DNA from: Thermomicrobiales bacterium
GTDB taxonomy: Bacteria; Chloroflexota; Chloroflexia; Thermomicrobiales; UBA6265
Length of the DNA stretch: 64,000 nt
Assembly: GCA_041390825.1 (NCBI GenBank)
Contig: JAWKPF010000004.1
Coordinates: 124,001-188,000 of the forward strand
Direction: 5' to 3'
In this document: piece by piece, positions 1 to 8,035 of the stretch
Numbering within the stretch: position 1 is the first letter of the stretch
Layout of the letters: each line of letters begins with the position of its first letter
Program-made: the position numbers and the translations under genes
Notes under the pieces: generated by a model
Told to the model about the DNA's origin: nothing
What the model saw: the letters and a program-made list of their open reading frames with translations, nothing else
Database searches by the model: none

Positions 1-216
1 CGGTACGGCGTGATGATCTCGCCGGGGTATGGCGAACTCTACGGCAAGCTCTTCCGTCTCGGTCATATGGGCATGGCCGCGCATCCGGCAAACCTGGCCG
101 CGCAACTCGCGGTTTGGGAGCGCAGCCTGCATGACATGGGGTGGAAGGTCGAGCTTGGCGCTGGTGTCGGGGCGGCCATGGCCGCGCTGGACGATTGGGC
201 AGAAGGAGCATCGTAG
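1..216 (+). CDS. Class V PLP-dependent aminotransferase, C-terminal fragment
   Basis: Only the last 71 codons are inside the window; the frame is open to base 1, so the gene begins upstream. The fragment carries the sequence F-R-L-G-H-M-G, which closely resembles the R-I-G-H-M-G block near the C-terminus of alanine-glyoxylate, serine-glyoxylate and ureidoglycine-glyoxylate aminotransferases. These enzymes are cytosolic and transfer an amino group to glyoxylate using pyridoxal phosphate. The PLP lysine lies outside the window, so substrate cannot be judged. A block of palindromic repeats follows directly after the stop codon. Confidence 0.65.
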   Translation, partial: RYGVMISPGYGELYGKLFRLGHMGMAAHPANLAAQLAVWERSLHDMGWKVELGAGVGAAMAALDDWAEGAS

Positions 217-325
217 TGGCGGCGCCCGTGCCCCGTCAGGACAACGAGGCAGGCACGGGTCCCGTCAGGACAACGGGGCGGGAACAGGTCCCGCCACAAC
301 GAGGCGGGCACGGGTCCCGCCACGA
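217..325. repeat. Four-unit GGCGGG/CCCGCC palindromic repeat
   Basis: Four imperfect units of about 25-30 bp stand in a row between the aminotransferase stop codon and the SDR gene. The best unit reads GGCGGGCACGGGTCCCGCC, an inverted repeat able to form a hairpin, followed by an A-C-A-A-C-G-A-like spacer. The same unit recurs at 28450-28530. This looks like a dispersed intergenic repeat of the genome rather than a dedicated terminator. Confidence 0.7.
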
Positions 326-378
326 CATTCGCTATCAGGCAACGGGGTCAGGCGGCCCGTTGAAGAAAGGAAACGAGT

Positions 379-1131
379 ATGGCAATCAGTGTGAAGGACC
401 GCGTCGTCATCATCACTGGCGGCGCGGGCGAGATCGGAGCGGTGCTCGCCCGGCGGCTGGTCGATGAAGGCGCGGCGGTGGTCATTGCCGATATCGCCGA
501 CGGCCGCGAATTGGCTGCCGAGCTGAAGAAGGCGAAACGCGGCAACAAGGTGATCTACGTCAAGGCGGATGTCACCTCTGAGAAAGATATGGCCAAGCTG
601 GCCGCCACGACGCTCAAGAATTTCGGGCGGATCGATGTGCTCATCAACAACGCCGGTCTTTTCACGGGCACCCCGTTCGACGAGCTGACCTACGCCGAAT
701 GGCAGAAGCGGATGAAGGTCAATGTCGATGGCGTCTTCCTGGCCACCAAGGCGGTCGTTCCCGCCATGACCGAACAGGGCGACGGCAAGATCATCAATAT
801 CGGGTCGGATACGGTCTGGATGGGCACGCCGGGCATGGCCCATTACGTCACCAGCAAGGCGGCCGTGCTCGGGCTTACCCGCGAGCTGGCCAATGAGCTC
901 GGCCCACGGGGCATCACCACCGTCTATGTCACACCGACGTTGCTCGATACCCCGGGCACGCGGGCGGCGTTCCTGCAGGCGCATTTCGACTATGTGGAAT
1001 CGCACATGCCGTTGCACCAGCACGAGAAGCCGGAGGACATCGCCGGTTTGATCGTCTTCCTCTGCTCGCCAGAGGCGAAGTTCATCAACGGTTCCGCCAT
1101 CAATATTGGCGGCGGGATCAGCATGCATTAG
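379..1131 (+). CDS. SDR family NAD(P)-dependent oxidoreductase
   Basis: This 250-residue protein is a classical short-chain dehydrogenase/reductase, a soluble enzyme that oxidises or reduces a hydroxyl/carbonyl group with NAD(P). The nucleotide-binding T-G-G-A-G-E-I-G motif is at residues 13-20, N-N-A-G at 90-93, and the catalytic Ser143, Tyr156 and Lys160 are all present. Asp38 at the end of the second strand favours NAD over NADP. A purine-rich ribosome site (AAGAAAGGAAA) precedes the ATG. It sits upstream of a 3-hydroxyacyl-CoA dehydrogenase and a LIV-type ABC transporter in the same direction, which suggests catabolism of an imported acid, but the substrate is unknown. Confidence 0.85.
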   Translation: MAISVKDRVVIITGGAGEIGAVLARRLVDEGAAVVIADIADGRELAAELKKAKRGNKVIYVKADVTSEKDMAKLAATTLKNFGRIDVLINNAGLFTGTPFDELTYAEWQKRMKVNVDGVFLATKAVVPAMTEQGDGKIINIGSDTVWMGTPGMAHYVTSKAAVLGLTRELANELGPRGITTVYVTPTLLDTPGTRAAFLQAHFDYVESHMPLHQHEKPEDIAGLIVFLCSPEAKFINGSAINIGGGISMH

Positions 1132-1140
1132 GCGGGGGCG

Positions 1141-1175
1141 GAGTCCGGAGTCCGGAGTCCGGAGTCCGGAGTCCT
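1141..1175. repeat. 7-bp tandem repeat, GAGTCCG x5
   Basis: Five tandem copies of the heptamer GAGTCCG (the last is GAGTCCT) start nine bases after the SDR stop codon. It belongs to the set of 7-bp-period intergenic arrays seen throughout the window. Confidence 0.85.
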
Positions 1176-1263
1176 GAGACGCTTCGGTTGTAGGGAAGGG
1201 TCTCTGGTTTCGACACGAGTCGTCTGGGAAGTTAGTCACGTTCGTTGTACGGAAAGGAACACG

Positions 1264-2208
1264 ATGAGCATCGAGAACATCAAGACTGTCGCGGTGGTTG
1301 GCGCCGGAACCATGGGGCCGGGTATGGCGGCGACGTTTGCCCGCTATGGCTTCGACACCTACCTCTCAGATATCAAGGACGATCAGATCGAGAAGGCCAG
1401 GGGCACGATCGATTTCGTCTTCAAGACGCTGGTCGGCGGCGGTTTTCTGACCGCTGAGGAGGCCGAAGCCGCCAAGGGGCGCATTACGCTCACGACCAAT
1501 CAGGCCGAAGCCGTGGGCGCCGCCGATTTCGTGGTCGAGACGGTGCCGGAGCGGCTGGAGATCAAGAAGGCGGTCTTCGAGGATCTCGCCAAGCAGGCGA
1601 AGCCGGGTGTGATCCTGGCGTCCAATACCTCGGGTATCCCTATCACCACATTGCAAGAGGGGATCAGTGAGCCGAACCGCGTCGTGGGTATGCACTGGTC
1701 GAACCCGCCGCACCTGATCCCGGTGATCGAGGTGATCAAGGGCGCGCAGACCGACGGAGCCACCGTCGAGACGATCAAGGAGATCATCGCGAAGATCGGC
1801 ATGGTGGCGGGCACGGTCGACAAGGATGTGCCGGGTTTCGTCGAGAACCGCATCCTCTACGCGATCATGCGCGAGGCGCTGCACCTGCTGGACGAAGGCG
1901 TTGCCTCGGCGCAGGATATCGACACCATCACCAAATGGGGCATCGGCTACAAGCTGGCCGTCATCGGTCCGCTGGAATTGCTCGATGTCGCCGGGCTGGA
2001 TATCTACACCGCGGTTGCCAGCTACCTGAACAAGGACCTCAGCAACAACACGGGTATCTCCAGCACCGTCACCGAGAAGGTCGAGGAAGGCAAGCTGGGA
2101 CTCAAGACCCAGGGCGGCCTCTTCGAGTACACGCCGGAGCAGATCGCCGAGCTGGCGCAGAAGCGCGGTCGCCTGTTGGTGGCAACCCGCAAGGCGTTGA
2201 TGAGCTAG
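1264..2208 (+). CDS. 3-hydroxyacyl-CoA dehydrogenase family protein
   Basis: The 314-residue product has the stand-alone 3-hydroxyacyl-CoA dehydrogenase layout. An N-terminal Rossmann domain carries G-A-G-T-M-G at residues 13-18, and a C-terminal helical domain begins near D-V-P-G-F-V-E-N-R. The block H-W-S-N-P-P-H-L-I-P-V-I-E-V-I corresponds to the conserved H-(F/W)-x-N-P block with the catalytic histidine. The family oxidises L-3-hydroxyacyl-CoA or similar beta-hydroxy acids with NAD in the cytosol. A GGAAAGGAA ribosome site supports the ATG. The short form without an enoyl-CoA hydratase domain leaves open 3-hydroxybutyryl-CoA or a non-CoA hydroxyacid as substrate. A degenerate heptamer array separates it from the transporter genes. 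Confidence 0.85.
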   Translation: MSIENIKTVAVVGAGTMGPGMAATFARYGFDTYLSDIKDDQIEKARGTIDFVFKTLVGGGFLTAEEAEAAKGRITLTTNQAEAVGAADFVVETVPERLEIKKAVFEDLAKQAKPGVILASNTSGIPITTLQEGISEPNRVVGMHWSNPPHLIPVIEVIKGAQTDGATVETIKEIIAKIGMVAGTVDKDVPGFVENRILYAIMREALHLLDEGVASAQDIDTITKWGIGYKLAVIGPLELLDVAGLDIYTAVASYLNKDLSNNTGISSTVTEKVEEGKLGLKTQGGLFEYTPEQIAELAQKRGRLLVATRKALMS

Positions 2209-2215
2209 TACGAAC

Positions 2216-2299
2216 GTCCAGTGTCCGGTGTCCAGAGTCCAGAGCGCTGGGCTTCCGCTGGACACTGGATTTTGGACACTGAACAATCGAAAACGGACA
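2216..2299. repeat. Degenerate 7-bp tandem repeat, GTCCAGT/GTCCAGA then CTGGACA
   Basis: Units GTCCAGT, GTCCGGT, GTCCAGA, GTCCAGA are followed in the same 7-bp phase by degraded units and then by CTGGACA, CTGGATT, TTGGACA, which are the reverse-complement form. The periodicity can be followed almost to the ribosome binding site of the next gene. The array starts eight bases after the dehydrogenase stop codon. Confidence 0.7.
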
Positions 2300-2317
2300 A
2301 TCGAAGGAGGAATTCCG

Positions 2318-3508
2318 ATGAAACGACTTCTGACATTGGTGTTGGCAGTTTCCTTCGCAATTTCTGGTCTGGGTGTTGCGATCGCGCAAGACGCCACACC
2401 AGGCGCGAGCGGGCCGATCAAGATCGGTGTGCTCAATCCCACGACTGGTTCGTTCGCCGTTTTCGGTGAACAGGTCAATGCGGGTATCCAGCTCTATTTC
2501 GACTCGATTGGCAATGAGGTCGCCGGGGTTCCGGTCGAGCTCGTTTTCGCTGACACGGCAGGCGATCCCCAGCAGGCGCTCGATCAGGCGCGCCGCCTGG
2601 TCGGTGAGGAAGGGGTCGATCTGCTGATGGGTATCGTCAACTCGGCGGTCGTGCCGCCGATTGCCGAATACGCCGCCACGGAAGAGATCCCGCTCATTCT
2701 CTCGGTGGGCGGCGCGCAGGTGGCGACCGGTCCGGACCGCAGCCCGTACGTCTTCCGCACCGCGCTGGCCAATGGGCAGCAGGATCGGGTGCTGGGCTGG
2801 TACACGGCTGCCGAAATGGGCAAGACCAAAGCGGCCACCTTCGCCTGGGATTTCATCGTTGGTGAAGAGCGGGTGAACGGCTTTGCCGATACCTTCACCG
2901 CCGCCGGTGGTGAGATCGTCTCGCAGCAGAAGCCGCCGCTGGGCACCACCGACTATGGTCCCTTCATCAGCCAGGTCGACCCGACCAGCATCGACGTGGC
3001 CTATGCGTTCTTTGCGGGACCGGGCGCGCTCGCGTTCGCGCAGCAAATGGCCGATTTCGGCATGACCCCGAACGTGGCGCTGGTCGCTCCGGACTACTTC
3101 ACCGCAGGCGTTCTGGGTGAAATGGGCGACACCGCGCTTGGATTGGTGCAGACGGGCGGCTACACGCCCAGCATCGATTCGCCGGAGAATGCCGCGTATC
3201 TCGAAGCCTTCAAGGCGTCCGGCCAGGACCGGCTGCCCGGCACCTATGACTACGAGGGCTATCTGAGCGCCATGATCGTGGCCGATGCGCTGACCCGCGC
3301 TGGCGGTATGGGCGATGAGCAGGCGTTCCTGGATGCGCTGGCGGCGACCGATGTGGCCACGCCGTCCGGGCAATTCACCTTCGACGATCACGGCCAGGCC
3401 GTGCGGACCATCTATGTGACCGAGGTGGTCGAGGGTGACGGCGGTCCGGTGCAGCAGATCATCGAAACCGTCGACGGTGTCGATCAGAACTGGACGCCGG
3501 CGGCGTAG
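2318..3508 (+). CDS. Branched-chain amino acid-type ABC transporter substrate-binding protein
   Basis: A 396-residue exported binding protein of the Leu/Ile/Val-binding type (Peripla_BP_6). The signal peptide ends near V-A-I-A-Q and is followed by the D-A-T-P-G-A-S linker typical of this genome. The mature N-terminus I-K-I-G-V-L-N-P-T-T-G and the later A-D-T-A-G-D-P-Q-Q-A block match the family. The ATG at 2318 follows AAGGAGG with good spacing. It is the first gene of a five-gene transporter set with two permeases and two ATPases. The family also binds amides, short acids and aromatic compounds, so the ligand is not assigned. A strong hairpin follows the stop codon. Confidence 0.85.
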   Translation: MKRLLTLVLAVSFAISGLGVAIAQDATPGASGPIKIGVLNPTTGSFAVFGEQVNAGIQLYFDSIGNEVAGVPVELVFADTAGDPQQALDQARRLVGEEGVDLLMGIVNSAVVPPIAEYAATEEIPLILSVGGAQVATGPDRSPYVFRTALANGQQDRVLGWYTAAEMGKTKAATFAWDFIVGEERVNGFADTFTAAGGEIVSQQKPPLGTTDYGPFISQVDPTSIDVAYAFFAGPGALAFAQQMADFGMTPNVALVAPDYFTAGVLGEMGDTALGLVQTGGYTPSIDSPENAAYLEAFKASGQDRLPGTYDYEGYLSAMIVADALTRAGGMGDEQAFLDALAATDVATPSGQFTFDDHGQAVRTIYVTEVVEGDGGPVQQIIETVDGVDQNWTPAA

Positions 3509-3519
3509 CGGTTCCTCGG

Positions 3520-3544
3520 GCCGTCCCGGAACATCCGGGACGGC
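3520..3544 (+). terminator. Intercistronic hairpin after the binding-protein gene
   Basis: An 11-bp perfect stem (GCCGTCCCGGA / TCCGGGACGGC) with a three-base loop lies just after the binding-protein stop codon. No T-run follows. Such hairpins after the first gene of ABC operons often protect or partly terminate the upstream message, giving more binding protein than permease. Here that role is inferred. Confidence 0.6.
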
Positions 3545-3606
3545 TCGACACCATCCATACTTGACGGCACGACGAACACACATCTCCGGAACGCGGAACG
3601 ATTGCC

Positions 3607-4470
3607 ATGCGATTCTGGGTTTTTCAGACACTCAACGGACTCACGACCGGGGCGCTGCTCTTCTTCCTGGCGAGCGGGCTGACGGTGATCTTTGGCCTGA
3701 TGCGCATCCTCAATCTGGCGCATGGGGCGTTGTTTTTGTTCGGGGGTTACGTTGGCTATACGGTCAACGAGCGAACCGGCAGTTTCATTCTGGCGGTCAT
3801 CGCGGGGGCGGTGGCGGCCGGAGTCCTTGGGGTGCTCATCCAGCAATCGTTTTCGCGCACCTTGCTCGGCAGCCCGTTCAATCAGGTGCTGCTTACCCTG
3901 GGACTCGCTTTCATCATTAGCAACGCCGTGCTCTATTTCTGGGGTGGCACCCCCAAGCTGATGCGCCCGCCCGAACCGTTGCGCGGTTCGCGCGATGTGC
4001 TCGGCGTCTTCTACCCGCAATACCGGCTCATGCTCATCGCGCTGGCCTGCGTGATCGGCGTCGTGCTCTATTTCGTCTGGGAGCGATCCCGGGTAGGCGC
4101 CATCGTGCGCGCCTGCGTGGACGACCGGGAGATGGCCGCCGCCATGGGCATTCGGGTCGATCTTGTGTTCGCCGCCGTGTTCGCCATCGGTTCCGCGCTG
4201 GCCGGGATGACCGGGGTGCTGGGCGCGCCGGTGCTCGGACTCTCCATCGGGCTCGAATTCGAGGTCCTGCTGCTGGCGGTCGTGGTGGTGGTGGTTGGTG
4301 GAATCGGCAGTCTTTCGGGCGCATTCATCGCCAGCATGGCGGTGGGGTTGATCGACGCCTATGGCAAGGCGAAGTTCCCGGAGCTGAGCTATTTCACCCT
4401 GTTCGTGCCGGTGATTCTCATACTGCTGTTGCGGCCGCGCGGGCTGCTCGGCAAGACGACGGTGGGTTGA
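3607..4470 (+). CDS. LivH-type ABC transporter permease
   Basis: The 287-residue protein is strongly hydrophobic with about eight membrane segments. It shows the LivH-like block G-L-M-R-I-L-N-L-A-H-G-A near residues 35-48 and a late V-V-G-G-I-G-S-L-S-G-A cytoplasmic-loop motif. It forms the inner-membrane channel with the LivM-type partner encoded four bases downstream. No strong ribosome site is visible before the ATG. Its position between the binding protein and LivM makes the assignment secure as to family. Confidence 0.88.
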   Translation: MRFWVFQTLNGLTTGALLFFLASGLTVIFGLMRILNLAHGALFLFGGYVGYTVNERTGSFILAVIAGAVAAGVLGVLIQQSFSRTLLGSPFNQVLLTLGLAFIISNAVLYFWGGTPKLMRPPEPLRGSRDVLGVFYPQYRLMLIALACVIGVVLYFVWERSRVGAIVRACVDDREMAAAMGIRVDLVFAAVFAIGSALAGMTGVLGAPVLGLSIGLEFEVLLLAVVVVVVGGIGSLSGAFIASMAVGLIDAYGKAKFPELSYFTLFVPVILILLLRPRGLLGKTTVG

Positions 4471-4473
4471 GCC

Positions 4474-5466
4474 ATGCGCGCGATCATGCGAGACGAACGC
4501 GTGTTGCTGGCCGGGGCGCTCGTGTGCTGTCTGATTCCCTTTGTGTTCGGCAACTATTGGACGGGGTTGCTCACCCAGGCGCTCATCTTCGCCGGGGTGG
4601 CGATGGGGCTCGATATTCTGGTCGGGTTCACCGGTCTCCCGTCGCTGGGGCACGCGGCGTTCTTCGGGATTGCCGGGTATGGCACGGCGATCGGCATTCA
4701 GCGGTACGACCTGAATCCCTGGCTGGGCGCGCTGCTGGGCATCCTCGTTTCGATCGCCATTGCGGTGGCGTTCGCGCCGCTGGCGGTGCGCATGCGCGGG
4801 CTCGCCTTTCTCACCATCATGCTCGCGTTCGGGCAGGTTTGCTGGGGAATCGCGACACGCGGGGGCAGCTTCACCGGCGGGGAAAACGGGCTTCCAGGTA
4901 TTCCGCGGCCGTCGCTCGGGGTGAGCTGGTGGAATCTGAAGACCACGGACGGTTTCTTCTATTTCACCCTGCTCTGCACGGTGCTGGTCTGTTTCGTGTT
5001 GGTCCGTATCGCCCGGAGCGCCTTTGGCGCCAGCCTGCTGGGGATTCGGGAGAACGAGACGCGCATGGCGACCCTGGGGTACCACGTCGCGGCGCGACGA
5101 GCGGCCGCGTTTTCCATCGCGGCCGGGGCCGGCGCGGTGTTCGGGGTGCTCAGCGCATTCTTCAACGGGTATGTCGGTCCGGGAACGCTCGACTGGCGGC
5201 TCTCGGCCCAGTTCCTGTTGTCGGTGGTGATCGGAGGAGCGGGATCGCTCTGGGGACCGTTCATGGCCGGGGGCGGACTGCATATTCTCAAGACCTACAT
5301 CACTGGTCAAACGCAGTATTGGCCGATGCTGCTCGGGGCGCTCTACGTTATTGCCGTGGTGGCGTTGCCCGGTGGCATTGCCTCGATTCCCGCCATCATC
5401 CGCAACCGGCGTAACCGCTCGGTCCCACCGGTTCCCGGTCCGAGCAACGCGGTGCCGACCGAATGA
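4474..5466 (+). CDS. LivM-type ABC transporter permease
   Basis: A 330-residue membrane protein of the LivM family, the second channel subunit. It carries the G-L-P-S-L-G-H-A-A-F-F-G-I block near the N-terminus and the V-I-G-G-A-G-S-L-W-G-P coupling motif near residue 260. The start is three bases after the LivH stop codon and the stop overlaps the start of the ATPase gene (ATGA), showing translational coupling. It should associate with the two ATPases that follow. Confidence 0.88.
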   Translation: MRAIMRDERVLLAGALVCCLIPFVFGNYWTGLLTQALIFAGVAMGLDILVGFTGLPSLGHAAFFGIAGYGTAIGIQRYDLNPWLGALLGILVSIAIAVAFAPLAVRMRGLAFLTIMLAFGQVCWGIATRGGSFTGGENGLPGIPRPSLGVSWWNLKTTDGFFYFTLLCTVLVCFVLVRIARSAFGASLLGIRENETRMATLGYHVAARRAAAFSIAAGAGAVFGVLSAFFNGYVGPGTLDWRLSAQFLLSVVIGGAGSLWGPFMAGGGLHILKTYITGQTQYWPMLLGALYVIAVVALPGGIASIPAIIRNRRNRSVPPVPGPSNAVPTE

Positions 5467-6215
5467 GCGCCGTGCCGCAAACCGCGCTGGCGGTTCAGAA
5501 GCTGACGGTCCGTTTCGGCGGCATCGTGGCGCTGTCCGAGGTCGATTTGACCGTGCGCCAGGGGAGCCGGCACGGCATTCTCGGTCCCAACGGATCGGGA
5601 AAGACGACGCTCTTCAACAGCATTTCCGGGCTCAACACTCCGAGCGGCGGGACGATCACCTTGCTCGGGAGCGATGTGACCCGGCAACCGGCACGCAACC
5701 GGGCACGGATGGGCTTGGCGCGGACGTTCCAGATCACGTCGCTCTTCCCGTCCCTGACCGTGCGCGAGAACGTGGCGATGGCCACGCGCATGGCCGACAA
5801 CGTGGCCGGGAGCTGGTGGACGCCGGTCATGGACCAAACGCAGGCGAACACCGATGCCGACGCCATGCTGGAGCGGCTCCACATCGCGCATCTGGGGTGG
5901 AGAACGGTGCGCTCGCTCGGGTATGGGGAGCAACGGCAGCTGGAGATCGCCATGGCGCTGGCCACCCGCCCATCAGTGTTGTTGCTCGACGAGCCGACCG
6001 CTGGTCTCTCGAACGCCGAGACCGCCGCGTTGACCGATCTGGTGCGCACCTTCCCCGCCGATCTGACGGTGCTCATCATCGAGCACGATCTCGGCGTGAT
6101 CTTCGATCTCACCGACCAGCTCACCGTGTTGCAGAACGGCGTGGTGATCGCCAATGGACTGTCCGAGGTCATCCGCGAGGATCCGATCGTGAAGGAGGTC
6201 TACCTTGGCCGGTGA
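5463..6215 (+). CDS. LivG-type ABC transporter ATP-binding protein
   Basis: This 250-residue ATPase has Walker A G-P-N-G-S-G-K-T at residues 41-48, a signature region reading G-Y-G-E-Q-R-Q-L and Walker B L-L-L-D-E-P-T-A-G-L-S. The C-terminal part with I-I-E-H-D-L-G-V-I matches LivG-type members. It powers import by the LivH/LivM channel on the cytoplasmic side. Its start overlaps the LivM stop by four bases, and its own stop codon lies inside the start of the next ATPase gene. Confidence 0.9.
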   Translation: MSAVPQTALAVQKLTVRFGGIVALSEVDLTVRQGSRHGILGPNGSGKTTLFNSISGLNTPSGGTITLLGSDVTRQPARNRARMGLARTFQITSLFPSLTVRENVAMATRMADNVAGSWWTPVMDQTQANTDADAMLERLHIAHLGWRTVRSLGYGEQRQLEIAMALATRPSVLLLDEPTAGLSNAETAALTDLVRTFPADLTVLIIEHDLGVIFDLTDQLTVLQNGVVIANGLSEVIREDPIVKEVYLGR

Positions 6216-6936
6216 GACGCCCATGTTGTCGATCGCCGATGTGCAGGTCTACTACGGTATGAGCCATGTCCTGCATGGCGCGACGCTCGATGTGCCGCGT
6301 GGCCAGGTGACCGCGCTGGTGGGGCGCAACGGTGTCGGGAAGACGACGCTGGTCAATGCGATCGCCGGGCTGGTTCCGGTGCAGCGTGGGGCGATCGAAC
6401 TTGGCGAGACCGATCTGACCAAGCTTCCTGCCACCGCGCGCCGGGGACTGGGTGTCGGGCTGGTGCCGCAGGGACGCCGCATCTTTCGCAATCTCACGGT
6501 GGAAGAGCATCTGGAACTGGCTCCGAAGTCGGCCAGCAACCCCTTTTCCCGCGCCTGGATCTACGAGACTTTTCCCCGGCTGGAAGAACGGCGCACCTCG
6601 ATGGCGAGCAATCTCTCCGGCGGCGAGCAGTCGATGCTCGCCATCAGCCGGGCGCTCACCATCAATCCCCGGTTGCTCATCATGGACGAACCGACCGAGG
6701 GGTTGGCGCCGCTTCTGGTCGAAACGGTGCGCCAGGTGATCGAGCGGCTGCGGGAACAGCAGTTGACGGTGTTGCTTGTGGAGCAGAACCTGCACTTCGC
6801 GCTCGATGTGGCCGACCGGGTGGCGGTGATGGACCGGGGGAGCATCGAGCATCTCTTCACACGGGACGAGATCACCGATGTGGCGCAGCTCGGCGACCTC
6901 ATCATCTCGGGCGAGGCCGACTTGCCGGGTGCGTAG
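6205..6936 (+). CDS. LivF-type ABC transporter ATP-binding protein
   Basis: This 243-residue ATPase is the second motor subunit. It has Walker A G-R-N-G-V-G-K-T, signature L-S-G-G-E-Q-S and Walker B L-I-M-D-E-P-T-E-G-L-A-P, the last being typical of LivF. The TTG at 6205 is chosen as the start because GAAGGAGGT lies at 6191-6199 with normal spacing. The first ATG is at 6223, 23 bases from that site. The gene overlaps the LivG-type gene by 11 bases. The stop codon TAG runs straight into a heptamer repeat. Confidence 0.88.
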   Translation: MAGETPMLSIADVQVYYGMSHVLHGATLDVPRGQVTALVGRNGVGKTTLVNAIAGLVPVQRGAIELGETDLTKLPATARRGLGVGLVPQGRRIFRNLTVEEHLELAPKSASNPFSRAWIYETFPRLEERRTSMASNLSGGEQSMLAISRALTINPRLLIMDEPTEGLAPLLVETVRQVIERLREQQLTVLLVEQNLHFALDVADRVAVMDRGSIEHLFTRDEITDVAQLGDLIISGEADLPGA

Positions 6937-6977
6937 TCGTAAGTTGCCGGTCGTCAGTCGTCAGCAGCCGGTTGGCG
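6936..6977. repeat. 7-bp-period repeat starting in the livF-like stop codon
   Basis: Six heptamers can be read in one phase from the G of the TAG stop: GTCGTAA, GTTGCCG, GTCGTCA, GTCGTCA, GCAGCCG, GTTGGCG. The units are degenerate but keep a G start and mostly a C-A or C-G end. Confidence 0.55.
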
Positions 6978-7117
6978 ATGTCGGCCGTGCGTACGGCCGG
7001 GTCAATCTGCTGTGGGTGCTCTTTTCTGCTGCGCACCTGTCCCAGCTTGGACTGAAGGTTTCGTCATGGGCCAGTGCTTCCCGGTGGTCACGGGAGCGAT
7101 TGTTCGCGGCGCTCAAG

Positions 7118-7687
7118 ATGGCCATCGTGGGGGGAGGGGTTCTTGCGCTGGTGACGGCGTTGCTCTGCGTGCCGCCGATCCGCGCGGCCGACGCAACGCC
7201 GGCGGCGTTCGATACCGATCCAGCCAGGTGCGTTGTCGAACCGCGATCGCTGGATGACCTGGAACGCATCGTGGCGAGCGCGACGCCCGCCGTGCCAGTG
7301 GGACGCCCGCCATCCGGAGATTGGATCGACCCTTCGTCAGATTCCGGACGGGCGGCGGTCGCGACGATCGAGACGTTCTTCGCCTGCCTCAATGCCGGTG
7401 ACCGGTTGCGCGCCTACGCGCTTGCCACCGATGCCTACCTGGCCACGATTCTCCAACCTGGCGATCTTCCTGCGGTTGCCACGCCGCAACCGAACGACCC
7501 GGATGAGTTGACGCGCATCATCGCCATCGAGCTGCACACCCTCGTCGATGGCGGCATCATCGCCACGGTCACGCTCGATCCCGCCCTGATCCCGGTGGAC
7601 AAGATCTTCGAGTTCGTTCTCATCCCGGTCGACGACGGTTGGAAAATCGACGCGGTCATCAACGAGATCGATTTCTCGCTTCCGTAG
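7118..7687 (+). CDS. Exported protein of unknown function, possible NTF2-like fold
   Basis: I do not recognise the family. From the ATG at 7118 the product is 189 residues with a hydrophobic export signal (about residues 3-20) ending near R-A-A-D, then A-T-P-A-A-F. The mature part has the block T-I-E-T-F-F-A-C-L-N-A-G-D and ends with V-D-D-G-W-K-I-D-A-V-I-N-E-I, a pattern common in SnoaL/NTF2-like domains. The start is uncertain: no clear ribosome site precedes this ATG, and a TTG at 7100 in frame has a GGGAG upstream but with short spacing. It stands alone between the ABC operon and the cytochrome gene. Confidence 0.55.
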   Translation: MAIVGGGVLALVTALLCVPPIRAADATPAAFDTDPARCVVEPRSLDDLERIVASATPAVPVGRPPSGDWIDPSSDSGRAAVATIETFFACLNAGDRLRAYALATDAYLATILQPGDLPAVATPQPNDPDELTRIIAIELHTLVDGGIIATVTLDPALIPVDKIFEFVLIPVDDGWKIDAVINEIDFSLP

Positions 7688-7749
7688 CAGGCAGCACGCG
7701 GCAGGCAGCAGTTAGTAGTCAGTAGTTAGTAGTCAGTGGTCAGGGGGCA
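7687..7749. repeat. Nine-unit 7-bp-period repeat starting in a stop codon
   Basis: Starting at the G of the TAG stop codon, nine heptamers follow in phase: GCAGGCA, GCACGCG, GCAGGCA, GCAGTTA, GTAGTCA, GTAGTTA, GTAGTCA, GTGGTCA, GGGGGCA. The array passes gradually from a GCAGGCA type into a GTAGTCA type, showing that these two sequence types belong to one series. Confidence 0.8.
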
Positions 7750-7783
7750 GGTGTGGACGTCGGTGTTGGGGGATCATTTTGCT

Positions 7784-7903
7784 GGCAACTGGCAACTGGC
7801 AACTGGCAACTGGCAACTGGCAACTGGCAACTGGCAACTAGCGACTGACAACTGGCGACTGGCGACTGGCAACTGACTGGCGACTGGCAACTGGAGACTG
7901 ACT
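7784..7903. repeat. 7-bp tandem repeat, GGCAACT, eight perfect copies plus degenerate copies
   Basis: Eight perfect head-to-tail copies of GGCAACT occupy 7784-7839. They are followed by variants such as AGCGACT, GACAACT and GGCGACT, with two four-base partial units (GACT), to about 7903. Together with the preceding array this accounts for most of the 348-base gene-free gap before the cytochrome gene. Confidence 0.92.
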
Positions 7904-7924
7904 ACTCATTTCGTGCTCGTTGCG

Positions 7925-7954
7925 TTGACATGATTCGCGCTGCGCGGCTACCCT
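7925..7954 (+). promoter_or_regulatory. Candidate sigma-70-type promoter of the cytochrome c gene
   Basis: A consensus TTGACA (7925-7930) is separated by 18 bases from TACCCT (7949-7954), which keeps the TAnnnT pattern of a -10 box. It lies about 80 bases upstream of the cytochrome c start codon and just downstream of the heptamer arrays. This is a motif match only. Confidence 0.35.
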
Positions 7955-8035
7955 TCGCCGCATCGACTGGCAACGGCATCGACGCGGATGACTGCACGGC
8001 ACTGTTCCGGAATTCCGGACGCGGATGGATTCTGA

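Noticed and set aside
265..1239. Long minus-strand open frame opposite the SDR gene
   Set aside because: The sequence is Arg/His/Asp-rich as expected for an antisense shadow of a GC-rich gene, and the opposite frame has all SDR motifs.
3484..5310. 608-codon minus-strand open frame opposite the two LIV-type permease genes
   Set aside because: It has no membrane segments or family motifs and is low-complexity His/Arg/Glu-rich; the plus-strand permeases are unambiguous.
7784..7903. GGCAACT array as a CRISPR or origin-type iteron cluster
   Set aside because: The unit is only seven bases with no spacers, and no replication initiator gene or DnaA-box cluster is near.
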